Positions 1-5,312 are shown, counted from the first letter of the stretch. The stretch: 6,286 bases of DNA from an uncultured Mycoplasmatota bacterium (GCA_900553765.1 USET01000060.1:1-6286), one strand, 5' to 3'. Notes: a model not told the origin generated them from the letters alone. Numbers and translations are program-made.

Positions 1-872
1 GGATTATTAAAATCACAAATTGTATCTCCAATATTAATATCTGGAAGTCCTGCAAGTTCTATTATATCTCCTGCTTTTCCTTCTTCTACTTCGACTTTAT
101 TTAATCCAACATGTGTATATACTTTTGCAATTCTTCCTTGTGTTATTTTATCTTCTTTACCACAAATTGCAACTGGCATTCCAACTGTTATTGAACCTCT
201 TTCAATTCTTCCTACTGCTATTCTTCCAACATAATCATCATAATCTATATTAGAGACTAACATTTGTGCAGGTCCTTCTACATCACAATTTGGTGCTTGA
301 ATTGTGTTTATTATTGTTTCAAATAAACATGTTAAATCTCCATCTGGATCGTCTAAGTTTAATTTTGCAACTCCATTTTTTGCTGATGCATATACTACTG
401 GGAAGTCTAATTGATCATCATTTGCATCTAACTCTATAAATAATTCCATTACTTCATCTAATACTTTTTGTGGTTCTGCACCAGGTCTATCTATTTTGTT
501 TATTACTACAATTGGTTTTAAATTCATTGCTAATGATTTTTTTAATACTTCTCTTGTTTGTGGCATTGCTCCCTCAAATGCGTCTACTAATAAAAGTACT
601 CCATCAACTGTTTTTAAAACTCTTTCTACTTCTCCACCAAAATCAGCATGTCCTGGTGTATCTAAAATATTGATACGATATCCTTTATAATCGATTGCTG
701 TCGTTTTAGCTAATATCGTAATTCCTCTTTCTTGTTCGATTGCATTACTATCCATAGACGTTACTTCTTCGTTATCTCTAAATGTACCTGACATCTTTAA
801 TAATTGATCCACCAATGTAGTTTTTCCATGGTCTACATGGGCGATAATTGCAATATTTCTAATCTTTTTCAT
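1..872 (-). CDS. typA: Translational GTPase TypA/BipA, N-terminal part (partial)
   Basis: Ribosome-associated GTPase of the EF-G/LepA family, linked in other bacteria to ribosome assembly and growth under stress or cold. The window holds 290 codons from the ATG at 872 and is cut at the left edge; the full protein is normally about 610 residues. All G motifs are visible: G1 AHVDHGKT (11-18), G2 RGIT (49-52), G3 DTPGH (71-75), G4 NKID (125-128) and G5 SAK (163-165). The TypA-type stretch GHADFGGEVER (74-84) follows G3, and the start of the beta-barrel domain 2 lies at about 200-290. The start is fixed by an AGAGGAA ribosome binding site 8 nt upstream. Codon style changes near residue 70: before it Ile uses ATC 4, ATT 5, ATA 1; after it ATC 0, ATT 8, ATA 11, with all Thr ACA and all Arg AGA (see findings). 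Family assignment is very secure. Confidence 0.96.
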   Translation of the reverse strand, partial: MKKIRNIAIIAHVDHGKTTLVDQLLKMSGTFRDNEEVTSMDSNAIEQERGITILAKTTAIDYKGYRINILDTPGHADFGGEVERVLKTVDGVLLLVDAFEGAMPQTREVLKKSLAMNLKPIVVINKIDRPGAEPQKVLDEVMELFIELDANDDQLDFPVVYASAKNGVAKLNLDDPDGDLTCLFETIINTIQAPNCDVEGPAQMLVSNIDYDDYVGRIAVGRIERGSITVGMPVAICGKEDKITQGRIAKVYTHVGLNKVEVEEGKAGDIIELAGLPDINIGDTICDFNN

Positions 873-898
873 ACAAACACTTCCTCTTCGACTGGAGT

Positions 899-928
899 AT
901 TATATCACATTTAATCGCTCGATGTAAA
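899..928 (-). promoter_or_regulatory. typA promoter (sigma-A type, extended -10)
   Basis: Read on the minus strand, a perfect TATAAT -10 (899-904) is preceded by TGA (905-907), giving an extended -10, and by a TTTACA -35 (923-928) with an 18-bp spacer. Transcription would start near 892, giving a leader of about 20 nt that carries the AGAGGAA ribosome binding site. The -35 overlaps the word GATGTAAA, which also occurs in the opposing XRE promoter. Confidence 0.8.
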
Positions 929-965
929 CAAAATATTACTTTCTCATACTTCTTCAAAACTTACT

Positions 966-994
966 TTGCAAATGAACATCTTTTGATGTAAAAT
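966..994 (+). promoter_or_regulatory. Promoter of the XRE-type regulator gene
   Basis: Plus-strand TTGCAA (966-971) and TAAAAT (989-994) are separated by exactly 17 bp, with 4/6 and 5/6 matches to the sigma-A consensus. The predicted start near 1001 leaves a leader of about 25 nt before the preferred ATG at 1027. It is divergent from the typA promoter, and the two -35 boxes are about 38 bp apart. Confidence 0.6.
976..989. repeat. Inverted repeat inside the XRE promoter spacer, candidate operator
   Basis: ACATC (976-980), TTTT, GATGT (985-989) form a perfect 5+5 inverted repeat lying between the -35 and -10 of the XRE promoter, where a bound repressor would block polymerase. The right arm is part of GATGTAAA (985-992), repeated at 921-928 over the typA -35. 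Autoregulation by the adjacent XRE protein is an inference from position; a 5-bp arm can occur by chance in AT-rich DNA. Confidence 0.35.
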
Positions 995-1026
995 AAAATT
1001 AGAAATTGAATGCATGGGTGAAAGAT

Positions 1027-1263
1027 ATGAAGAAAATAACAATGCCAAAAATTTATACAGTCCTTGGAAATAACATTGTCAAATATCGCAATTTAAAAAA
1101 TTTTTCCGATATACAACTTGCCGATGCGGTTGGAATTTCTCACGACTTGATCAAACAGCTAGAAAGTGGAAATCCAAAGAAATCCATTTCTATCGAAACA
1201 CTTTCTAAAATCGCACAGGTACTAAATGTTTCTGTGATACATCTATTGGAACAAGATCATTGA
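1027..1263 (+). CDS. Small XRE-family helix-turn-helix regulator
   Basis: A 78-residue protein consisting almost wholly of one HTH_3/XRE (Cro/CI-like) DNA-binding domain. The five-helix fold covers roughly residues 12-75: NNIVKYRNLKN (15-25), the HTH from about SDIQLADAVGIS (27-38) through HDLIKQLESG (39-48), then SIETLSKIAQVLNVSV (55-70) and a short tail. There is no ligand-binding, protease or membrane domain, so any signal it reads is unknown. A TTG start at 1006 would add seven residues, but GGGTG at 1016-1020, six bases before the ATG at 1027, favours the shorter form. It is the only plus-strand gene here, divergent from typA and convergent with the YetF gene. Its promoter contains an inverted repeat, so self-repression is plausible. 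No partner toxin or phage gene lies beside it. Family is secure; target genes cannot be told. Confidence 0.88.
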   Translation: MKKITMPKIYTVLGNNIVKYRNLKNFSDIQLADAVGISHDLIKQLESGNPKKSISIETLSKIAQVLNVSVIHLLEQDH

Positions 1264-1277
1264 TATCTTGTTTTTTT
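1250..1277 (+). terminator. Intrinsic terminator of the XRE gene
   Basis: AACAAGAT (1250-1257) pairs perfectly with ATCTTGTT (1265-1272) around a 7-nt loop, and T residues run from 1271 to 1277. The left arm and loop include the last codons and the TGA stop of the XRE gene. Read on the minus strand, the hairpin is followed by CCAATAG with no T-run, so it should stop plus-strand transcription only and not the converging YetF transcript. Confidence 0.8.
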
Positions 1278-2013
1278 ATTCTAATACATCTTTTGATTGA
1301 ATCTCCTTATGTTTGTGATAAATCGTTAATTTTTCGTTATTGTCGACTGTTGCAAGCATGATATGATCAGGCGTTTTAAATCCTTTTACTTTTAATTGTT
1401 GCTTCAACCATTCTTCATCTTTATTTATATTGTACAAGTTTTTCTTCATGATCTTACCATCGATAATGACATTTGCGCACAATCCCTGTGGTTGTGCTTT
1501 TAACTGCATATCTTTCATCGTCACTGGCTTATATTCTCCTTTTGGTAAGATACTCAGAGTTCCATTACATTCCATAATTGCATATTCTATTTCACTTATA
1601 TCAAAATAACCATTTGTTCTACATTGTTCTAGTAGATCATTCATGTCGAACTTTACCTTTTTTAAATTTTTTTCGATTAGTTCTCCATGTTGAATTAAAA
1701 TCGTCGGAACTCCCATAAAATAACGTCGTAATACGATACTTTTCATCGTGACAATACTTACGAAATAAGCAACCAAGCCAAACACTAAAACCGCTGCAAT
1801 TCCATTCATATATTGAGACTCAATATTAATCGTCATCTCTGCTGCAAAATTACCAATAGAAATTCCTATGACATAATCGAAAAGACTCAGCTGTGATACT
1901 TGTTTTTTTCCTAATAACTTTGTAATCAAAAATAAAGTAATTAGGGATAATAAACTGCGTATCACGACATCGTATACTTCTATCCAGTCCGTATTTAAAA
2001 AATTTTCAAGCAT
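1276..2013 (-). CDS. YetF/DUF421 family membrane protein
   Basis: Length 245 residues. N-terminal membrane part with helices at about 14-36, 45-60 and 71-90, including the family stretch LLGKKQVSQLSLFDYVIGISIG (its parts at 33-54), then a cytoplasmic domain. In that domain GVPTILIQHGEL (101-112), DMNDLLEQCR (123-132), IEYAIMECNGTLSILPK (142-158), NVIIDGKI (181-188) and EEWLKQQL (200-207) match the order seen in B. subtilis YetF, YdfS and relatives. Some paralogues affect spore properties in Bacillus; the biochemical role is not established. The start is the ATG at 2013 because GGTGAT lies six bases or fewer upstream; a GTG at 2022 would add three residues but lies inside that ribosome binding site. 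It follows the strong tagO terminator, so it probably has its own promoter. No minus-strand terminator is visible at its 3' end, so transcripts may run antisense into the XRE gene. Confidence 0.92.
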   Translation of the reverse strand: MLENFLNTDWIEVYDVVIRSLLSLITLFLITKLLGKKQVSQLSLFDYVIGISIGNFAAEMTINIESQYMNGIAAVLVFGLVAYFVSIVTMKSIVLRRYFMGVPTILIQHGELIEKNLKKVKFDMNDLLEQCRTNGYFDISEIEYAIMECNGTLSILPKGEYKPVTMKDMQLKAQPQGLCANVIIDGKIMKKNLYNINKDEEWLKQQLKVKGFKTPDHIMLATVDNNEKLTIYHKHKEIQSKDVLE

Positions 2014-2026
2014 TTTTATCACCAGT

Positions 2027-2055
2027 ATTAGTATGGCACTTTTTTCCTATTTCAA
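2027..2055 (-). promoter_or_regulatory. Tentative promoter of the YetF gene
   Basis: On the minus strand TTGAAA (2050-2055; 5/6) and ACTAAT (2027-2032; 4/6) are separated by 17 bp. The predicted start near 2020 would fall in the GGTGAT ribosome binding site, leaving only about 7 nt before the ATG. A promoter is needed because a strong terminator separates this gene from tagO, but the -10 is weak. Confidence 0.35.
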
Positions 2056-2057
2056 AC

Positions 2058-2088
2058 AAAAAAGGACATGTTACTTATGTCCTTTTTT
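2058..2088 (-). terminator. Intrinsic terminator of tagO (works on either strand)
   Basis: A perfect 12-bp inverted repeat, AAAAAAGGACAT (2058-2069) with ATGTCCTTTTTT (2077-2088), around a 7-nt loop. On the minus strand it ends in six T residues followed by GTTTG. The tagO stop codon sits in the loop and its last codons form one arm. The repeat has a T-run on both strands, so it could also stop plus-strand transcripts, although no plus-strand gene enters from the left. Confidence 0.85.
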
Positions 2089-3240
2089 CGTTCTTCTTGT
2101 TTTTTTCAACTCTTCGATATCTTTTTTCTTTCTTGGAGTTTTTTTCTCTGGTGTTTCTTTTACTTCAACATTCTCTTTTCTTCGAAAAAATGCTTTTATT
2201 TTTTCTTTCATCGTTTGATTATCAAATACGATACTTGTCGTAAAGACAAAAGTTAAAATGATTGCAAGTAATATACCATATATAATATAACCTAATGTCG
2301 CATCTTTTAAAACGTAAATAATAGATGCGGAAGCAAATAATAAGTCAATTAAATATATAATCAAAACAGTTTGTCTCTGAGAGAAATTTCTTCTTAACAA
2401 TTGATGATGTATATGAAATTTATCTGGTTTCGAAATTTTTTCACCTTTTAACATACGTCTCAAAATAGCAAATAAAGTATCTAAGATTGGAATTGCTAAT
2501 ACGAGAAGTGGAATGATTAACGAAGACATCGTTACATTTTTAAATCCTAATAATGCAATAACGGCTATGATAAGTCCCAAAAACATAGAACCAGAGTCTC
2601 CCATAAAGATGGAAGCTGGGTTAAAGTTATGAAGTAAAAATCCTAAAGTAGAACCTAACATAACAAATGTTAAAACAAAGTCTAATCCATATTTTCCTTG
2701 AATTGTTGCTACAATTCCGATCGTTAAAAAGTAAATTGAACTAATTCCGGATGCTAATCCATCTAATCCGTCGATTAAGTTAATACAATTGATACATCCT
2801 AGAATAAAAAAGATCGTAATCGGAACTGATAAAATTCCAAAGTTCAAATAAAGACCAAATGCACTAACATCTTGCAACAGAATTCCTCCATAAAGTGGAA
2901 TTATTGCAGAAGCAATCAATTGTCCTATAAATTTTGTACTTGCCTTTAAAGGTTTAATATCATCTACAACACCTGTTAATACGATAATAAAACTACTAAT
3001 TAAAATAGAATTCATCATCGCTGAGTGTGTTCCAAAGCACATATATCCTAATAAAAAACCAAGATAGATTGCAAGCCCACCTAATCGAGGCATTGGCTTT
3101 TTATGAACTTTTCTCTCGTTTGGCATATCGACTGCTCCTACATGAAGAGCAATCTTTTTTACAAATGGTGTTACACAAGCCACAAAGATGAAAGTGGTTG
3201 ATACCATTAAAATGATTTGGGTCATGATTTCTCGATTCAT
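2071..3240 (-). CDS. tagO: TagO/WecA-type undecaprenyl-phosphate sugar-1-phosphate transferase
   Basis: Polytopic membrane enzyme of the MraY/WecA/TagO family. It transfers a sugar-1-phosphate, usually GlcNAc-1-P from UDP-GlcNAc, to undecaprenyl phosphate, starting teichoic acid or another envelope polymer. Length 389 residues with about ten membrane helices. Family motifs: GAVDMPNERKVHKKPMPRLGG (35-55), the Mg-binding VVDDIKPL (91-98), NLIDGLDGLASG (154-165), FMGDSGSMFLG (212-222) and the histidine motif HIHHQLLRR (276-284). The RKVH and HIHH motifs point to TagO/WecA rather than MraY. An ATG at 3258 would add six residues, but it lies inside the -10 TATAAT, while GGTGAG sits four bases before the ATG at 3240; the latter is chosen. 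Residues 345-389 form an unusual, very basic charged tail, predicted cytoplasmic. Terminators on both sides make this a single-gene unit. The exact sugar substrate is not shown. Confidence 0.92.
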   Translation of the reverse strand: MNREIMTQIILMVSTTFIFVACVTPFVKKIALHVGAVDMPNERKVHKKPMPRLGGLAIYLGFLLGYMCFGTHSAMMNSILISSFIIVLTGVVDDIKPLKASTKFIGQLIASAIIPLYGGILLQDVSAFGLYLNFGILSVPITIFFILGCINCINLIDGLDGLASGISSIYFLTIGIVATIQGKYGLDFVLTFVMLGSTLGFLLHNFNPASIFMGDSGSMFLGLIIAVIALLGFKNVTMSSLIIPLLVLAIPILDTLFAILRRMLKGEKISKPDKFHIHHQLLRRNFSQRQTVLIIYLIDLLFASASIIYVLKDATLGYIIYGILLAIILTFVFTTSIVFDNQTMKEKIKAFFRRKENVEVKETPEKKTPRKKKDIEELKKTRRTKKGHK

Positions 3241-3256
3241 AGTACTCACCAATGTC

Positions 3257-3265
3257 ATTATATCA
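3257..3265 (-). promoter_or_regulatory. tagO promoter, extended -10
   Basis: TATAAT (3257-3262) preceded by TGA (3263-3265) on the minus strand gives TGATATAAT. No convincing -35 lies 17-18 bp upstream, where the T-run of the mbl terminator sits. Transcription would begin near 3250, exactly at GGTGAG, giving a leader of about 10 nt. A discarded in-frame ATG at 3258 overlaps this box, which supports the shorter tagO start. Confidence 0.65.
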
Positions 3266-3274
3266 TATTTTCAT

Positions 3275-3301
3275 AAAAAAAAGATACTGTATTGTATCTT
3301 T
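3275..3301 (-). terminator. Intrinsic terminator of mbl
   Basis: On the minus strand AAAGATAC and GTATCTTT (3294-3301 and 3280-3287) form a perfect 8-bp stem with a 6-nt loop, followed by a run of eight T residues (3275-3282, partly within the stem). The first bases of the stem belong to the mbl stop codon. It separates mbl from the tagO promoter immediately downstream. Confidence 0.88.
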
Positions 3302-4289
3302 ATCGATTGATCAATTGTAAATTATCTAGTAATACCCCTGTTCCCTCTGCTACACATGTCAGTGGACTTTCAGCGATAAATACAGGTACTTTAAGTTCAT
3401 GTGCTAATAATTGGTCAAATCCTTTGATTAAAGCACCACCACCTGTTAATACGATTCCTTTATCGATAATATCTGCAGATAATTCTGGTGGTGTCTGTTC
3501 TAACACATTCTTAGCTTGATGTACTAACATATAGATGCTTTCTCGTAAAGCTTCTTCCACTTCGTCACTTGAAAGTGTAATCGTATGAGGAAGACCTGTC
3601 ACAAGATCTCTTCCACGTACTTCCATCTTTTCAATTTTATCATCTGGAAATACATTACCAATCGTTAGTTTAATTTCTTCTGCTGTACGATCTCCAATTA
3701 ATAATTTATATTTATCTTTAATATATTTCATAATATCTGCATCAAAGGTATTTCCTGCAACTTTTACAGACGTACTCGTTACGATTCCTCCGAGTGATAA
3801 GATTGCAATATCTGTCGTACCTCCACCGATATCAATTACCATGTTTCCACTTGGTTTAGAAATATCCATTCCTGCTCCGACAGCTGCTACCTTTGGTTCG
3901 TCTTCCAAAAATACTTTTTTCGCACCAGTTCTTTCTGCTGCTTCTTTTATAGCATTTTTTTCGACTTGTGTAATATTGGATGGACAGCAAATTAAAATAC
4001 GAGGTCTAGAGAATAAACTTTTTCCATTCACTTTACGAATAAAATGATTTAGCATGACTTCCGTTACGTTAAAATCAGCAATGACTCCATCTTTCATAGG
4101 ACGAATTGCTTGTACTCTACCAGGTGTTCTTCCCAACATTTCACGGGCTTCTGTTCCTACAGCGAGTACTTTTTTCGTCTCAGAATCCATAGCGACAACG
4201 CTTGGTTCATTTAGAACAATTCCTTGTCCTTTGATATATATTAATACATTAGCAGTACCTAAGTCGATTCCAATATCTTTTGCAAACAT
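3300..4289 (-). CDS. mbl: Actin-like cell-shape protein Mbl (MreB family)
   Basis: Bacterial actin that forms membrane-bound filaments and directs lateral cell-wall synthesis. Length 329 residues, normal for the family. Seen: phosphate-1 motif GIDLGTAN (7-14), RPMKDGVIADF (63-73), Leu92-Phe93 in the loop used for membrane insertion in MreB, catalytic-site stretch LEDEPKVAAVGAG (128-140) with Glu131, phosphate-2 VIDIGGGTTD (151-160), RGRDLVTGLP (225-234), TPPELSADIIDKG (266-278) and the adenosine motif LTGGGALIKG (281-290). EPKVAA and the start MFAKDIGIDLGTANVLI resemble B. subtilis Mbl more than MreB, and the position after spoIIID is that of mbl. The start is the ATG at 4289 with GAGG about nine bases upstream; an ATG at 4325 overlaps the -10 box and lacks a ribosome binding site. 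Adequate vegetative transcription is expected from an extended -10 overlapping the spoIIID stop. Confidence 0.95.
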   Translation of the reverse strand: MFAKDIGIDLGTANVLIYIKGQGIVLNEPSVVAMDSETKKVLAVGTEAREMLGRTPGRVQAIRPMKDGVIADFNVTEVMLNHFIRKVNGKSLFSRPRILICCPSNITQVEKNAIKEAAERTGAKKVFLEDEPKVAAVGAGMDISKPSGNMVIDIGGGTTDIAILSLGGIVTSTSVKVAGNTFDADIMKYIKDKYKLLIGDRTAEEIKLTIGNVFPDDKIEKMEVRGRDLVTGLPHTITLSSDEVEEALRESIYMLVHQAKNVLEQTPPELSADIIDKGIVLTGGGALIKGFDQLLAHELKVPVFIAESPLTCVAEGTGVLLDNLQLINR

Positions 4290-4323
4290 GCTATCTACCT
4301 CATTTCTACATTTCCTAGTACAC

Positions 4324-4332
4324 ATTATATCA
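4324..4332 (-). promoter_or_regulatory. mbl promoter, extended -10 overlapping the spoIIID stop codon
   Basis: On the minus strand the spoIIID stop codon TGA (4330-4332) directly precedes TATAAT (4324-4329), forming TGATATAAT. No good -35 is seen 17-18 bp upstream, where the sequence is spoIIID coding DNA. Predicted start is near 4317, giving a leader of about 28 nt with GAGG before the mbl ATG. This would let mbl be expressed in growing cells independently of sporulation. Confidence 0.6.
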
Positions 4333-4608
4333 TAAACTTGCTTCTGGTGGTAGAGAATTACTTAATTTTAAATACTTTTTTTTGGTGGATTCTCCACCTC
4401 TTAAATGCCTAATATCAATATGATATTTCAATATTTTATCTACTTCATGGTAGAGCTTTTCATCCACATGTATTAAACGTTCATGTAGGTCTTTGTGAAC
4501 GGTACTTTTCGATACGCCAAAGATAGATGCAATCTCCCTCACTGTCTTTCCCGTTTCAATCATATAGATTGCCTCTTCTTTAACTCTTTTTGTAATACTA
4601 GAGTTCAC
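4330..4608 (-). CDS. spoIIID: Sporulation transcription factor SpoIIID
   Basis: Small DNA-binding protein that in Bacillus activates or represses many mother-cell genes during sporulation, downstream of sigma-E and before sigma-K. Length 92 residues (93 in B. subtilis). The helix-turn-helix spans about 21-44: KTVREIASIFGVSKSTVHKD (21-40) then LHERL. The C-terminal basic segment RHLRGGESTKKKY (67-79), used for DNA contact in the B. subtilis protein, is intact. The tail after residue 80 is variable, as usual. The start is GTG at 4608, with GGGGTGA five bases upstream; B. subtilis spoIIID also uses GTG. The ribosome binding site lies in a perfect inverted repeat that could restrict translation of read-through RNA. 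mbl begins 40 bases after the stop, so some co-transcription is possible. Identification is secure and is the best single sign that the host makes spores. Confidence 0.95.
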   Translation of the reverse strand: MNSSITKRVKEEAIYMIETGKTVREIASIFGVSKSTVHKDLHERLIHVDEKLYHEVDKILKYHIDIRHLRGGESTKKKYLKLSNSLPPEASL

Positions 4609-4615
4609 TTACTTC

Positions 4616-4651
4616 ACCCCTTTACTTCATTATATAAATGTGCCAAGGGGT
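4616..4651 (-). promoter_or_regulatory. Inverted repeat able to sequester the spoIIID ribosome binding site
   Basis: In the minus-strand RNA, ACCCCUU (4645-4651) can pair perfectly with AAGGGGU (4616-4622), which is the spoIIID Shine-Dalgarno sequence; the 22-nt loop lies between. A run of four C opposite four G is striking in this AT-rich DNA. RNA arriving from spoIIQ would carry both arms and could hide the ribosome binding site. RNA starting from the TATAAT in the loop would lack the C-rich arm. The pairing is visible; the regulatory effect is inferred. Confidence 0.5.
4629..4634 (-). promoter_or_regulatory. Possible -10 box of spoIIID
   Basis: TATAAT (4629-4634) on the minus strand lies in the loop between the two arms above, with a predicted start near 4622 at the ribosome binding site. 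It is not preceded by TG and has no clear sigma-A -35. The longer TATATAAT shares ATA-A-T with the sigma-E -10 (CATACAnT), but no convincing sigma-E -35 is present, so the sigma factor cannot be decided from the sequence. Confidence 0.3.
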
Positions 4652-4659
4652 TTAGACCT

Positions 4660-4681
4660 AAAAAAGAGCAATTACGCCCTT
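4660..4681 (-). terminator. Weak intrinsic terminator after the spoIIQ-type gene
   Basis: On the minus strand AAGGGC and GCTCTT (4676-4681 and 4664-4669) form a 6-bp stem with one G-U pair and a 6-nt loop, followed by six T residues (4660-4665, overlapping the arm). The first arm overlaps the spoIIQ stop codon. It is the weakest hairpin of the four in the window, so read-through into spoIIID is plausible. Confidence 0.5.
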
Positions 4682-5312
4682 ATAATTCACTTACTTTTTT
4701 ATCAAAATAATCTTCTGGATTCACGTTTGCACCTTTGTAATTTAATTCAAAGTGTAAATGATCATTCAATTCTTTTGAGATATTAGAAGTACCACTTTTT
4801 CCAAGTAATTGTCCTTGTTTTACGACATCACCTTTTTTAACGTTAACAGCACTTAAACTTTGATAAGAACTAATCATATCATTATCATGTTTGATTTCAA
4901 TTACATTTCCCAATAGTTTATCTTCTGTAACATTCGTAACAGTACCATCTAAAATTGCAACGACATCAAAGCTTTCTTTTCCACCATAGGAAACACCACT
5001 ATTTTGCATATAAGTATTCTCGTGGAAAATGAGTGCGTTTTCTTGAGATGCTGCATCAGCTTTGTAATCATAATAACTCTTTACGATTTGTAATTCGCTA
5101 TCTAGATAAGGTCTCATCACTTTTGTCTCTGTTGCCACAACTGCCTCACTATCGTCAAAAATTGTTTTTGACACATATCCATAGTGATCTTCATCTTTAA
5201 ATTGATTATTTGAAATTGCACCTTCAATCATGTACGCAATTCCAAGTACTGCAACAACCGCAATCGTATAAACGACCGGTACCATCGTACGTTTTAATCT
5301 TCTTTGTTTCAC
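4680..5312 (-). CDS. spoIIQ: SpoIIQ-type membrane-anchored LytM (M23) domain protein
   Basis: In Bacillus, SpoIIQ is made in the forespore, spans its membrane and binds SpoIIIAH across the intermembrane space, forming the channel that supports engulfment and late forespore gene expression. Length 210 residues, shorter than the B. subtilis protein (about 280). Basic N-terminus, one membrane helix (11-33), a linker, and a LytM/peptidase M23 domain at about 95-203: FDVVAILDGTVTNV (115-128), LLGNVIEIKH (133-142), VKKGDVVKQGQLLGKSGT (158-175), HLHFEL (185-190) and NPEDYF (198-203). The HxH motif is kept, but where active M23 enzymes have HxxxD this protein reads NSGVS (104-108), so two zinc ligands are missing and it is probably a non-enzymatic scaffold. 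Start GTG at 5312 is preferred over GTG at 5321 because GAGGTGA lies five bases upstream. Position between spoIID and spoIIID supports the name. Confidence 0.88.
   Translation of the reverse strand: MKQRRLKRTMVPVVYTIAVVAVLGIAYMIEGAISNNQFKDEDHYGYVSKTIFDDSEAVVATETKVMRPYLDSELQIVKSYYDYKADAASQENALIFHENTYMQNSGVSYGGKESFDVVAILDGTVTNVTEDKLLGNVIEIKHDNDMISSYQSLSAVNVKKGDVVKQGQLLGKSGTSNISKELNDHLHFELNYKGANVNPEDYFDKKVSEL

Noticed and set aside
470..690. Two overlapping plus-strand open frames opposite typA, one very Leu-rich
   Set aside because: They are antisense to the well-conserved GTPase domain, resemble no family, and lack ribosome binding sites; the Leu/Phe bias results from the AT-rich opposite strand.
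2033..2256. Plus-strand Phe/Ser-rich open frames opposite the tagO tail
   Set aside because: They are a reverse-strand reading of the Lys/Glu-rich tagO tail; no ribosome binding site or promoter is seen.
3870..3908. Non-standard MreB active-site segment LEDEPKVAAVG in place of LIEEPMAAAIG
   Set aside because: EPKVAA is normal for Mbl-type proteins and Glu131 is kept, so this identifies the paralogue rather than showing a defect.
3292..4335. Plus-strand open frames opposite mbl (3292-3519, 3841-4047, 4054-4335)
   Set aside because: They lie antisense to a full-length, motif-complete mbl gene and have no family resemblance.
4633..4651. TTGGCAC on the minus strand before spoIIID, resembling a sigma-54 -24 element
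   Set aside because: There is no TTGC -12 element at the required spacing, and the sequence is explained by the C-rich arm plus AT-rich loop.
4495..4710. Plus-strand open frame opposite the spoIIID start
   Set aside because: It runs antisense across the spoIIID start, leader and spoIIQ end, with no start signals or recognisable domain.
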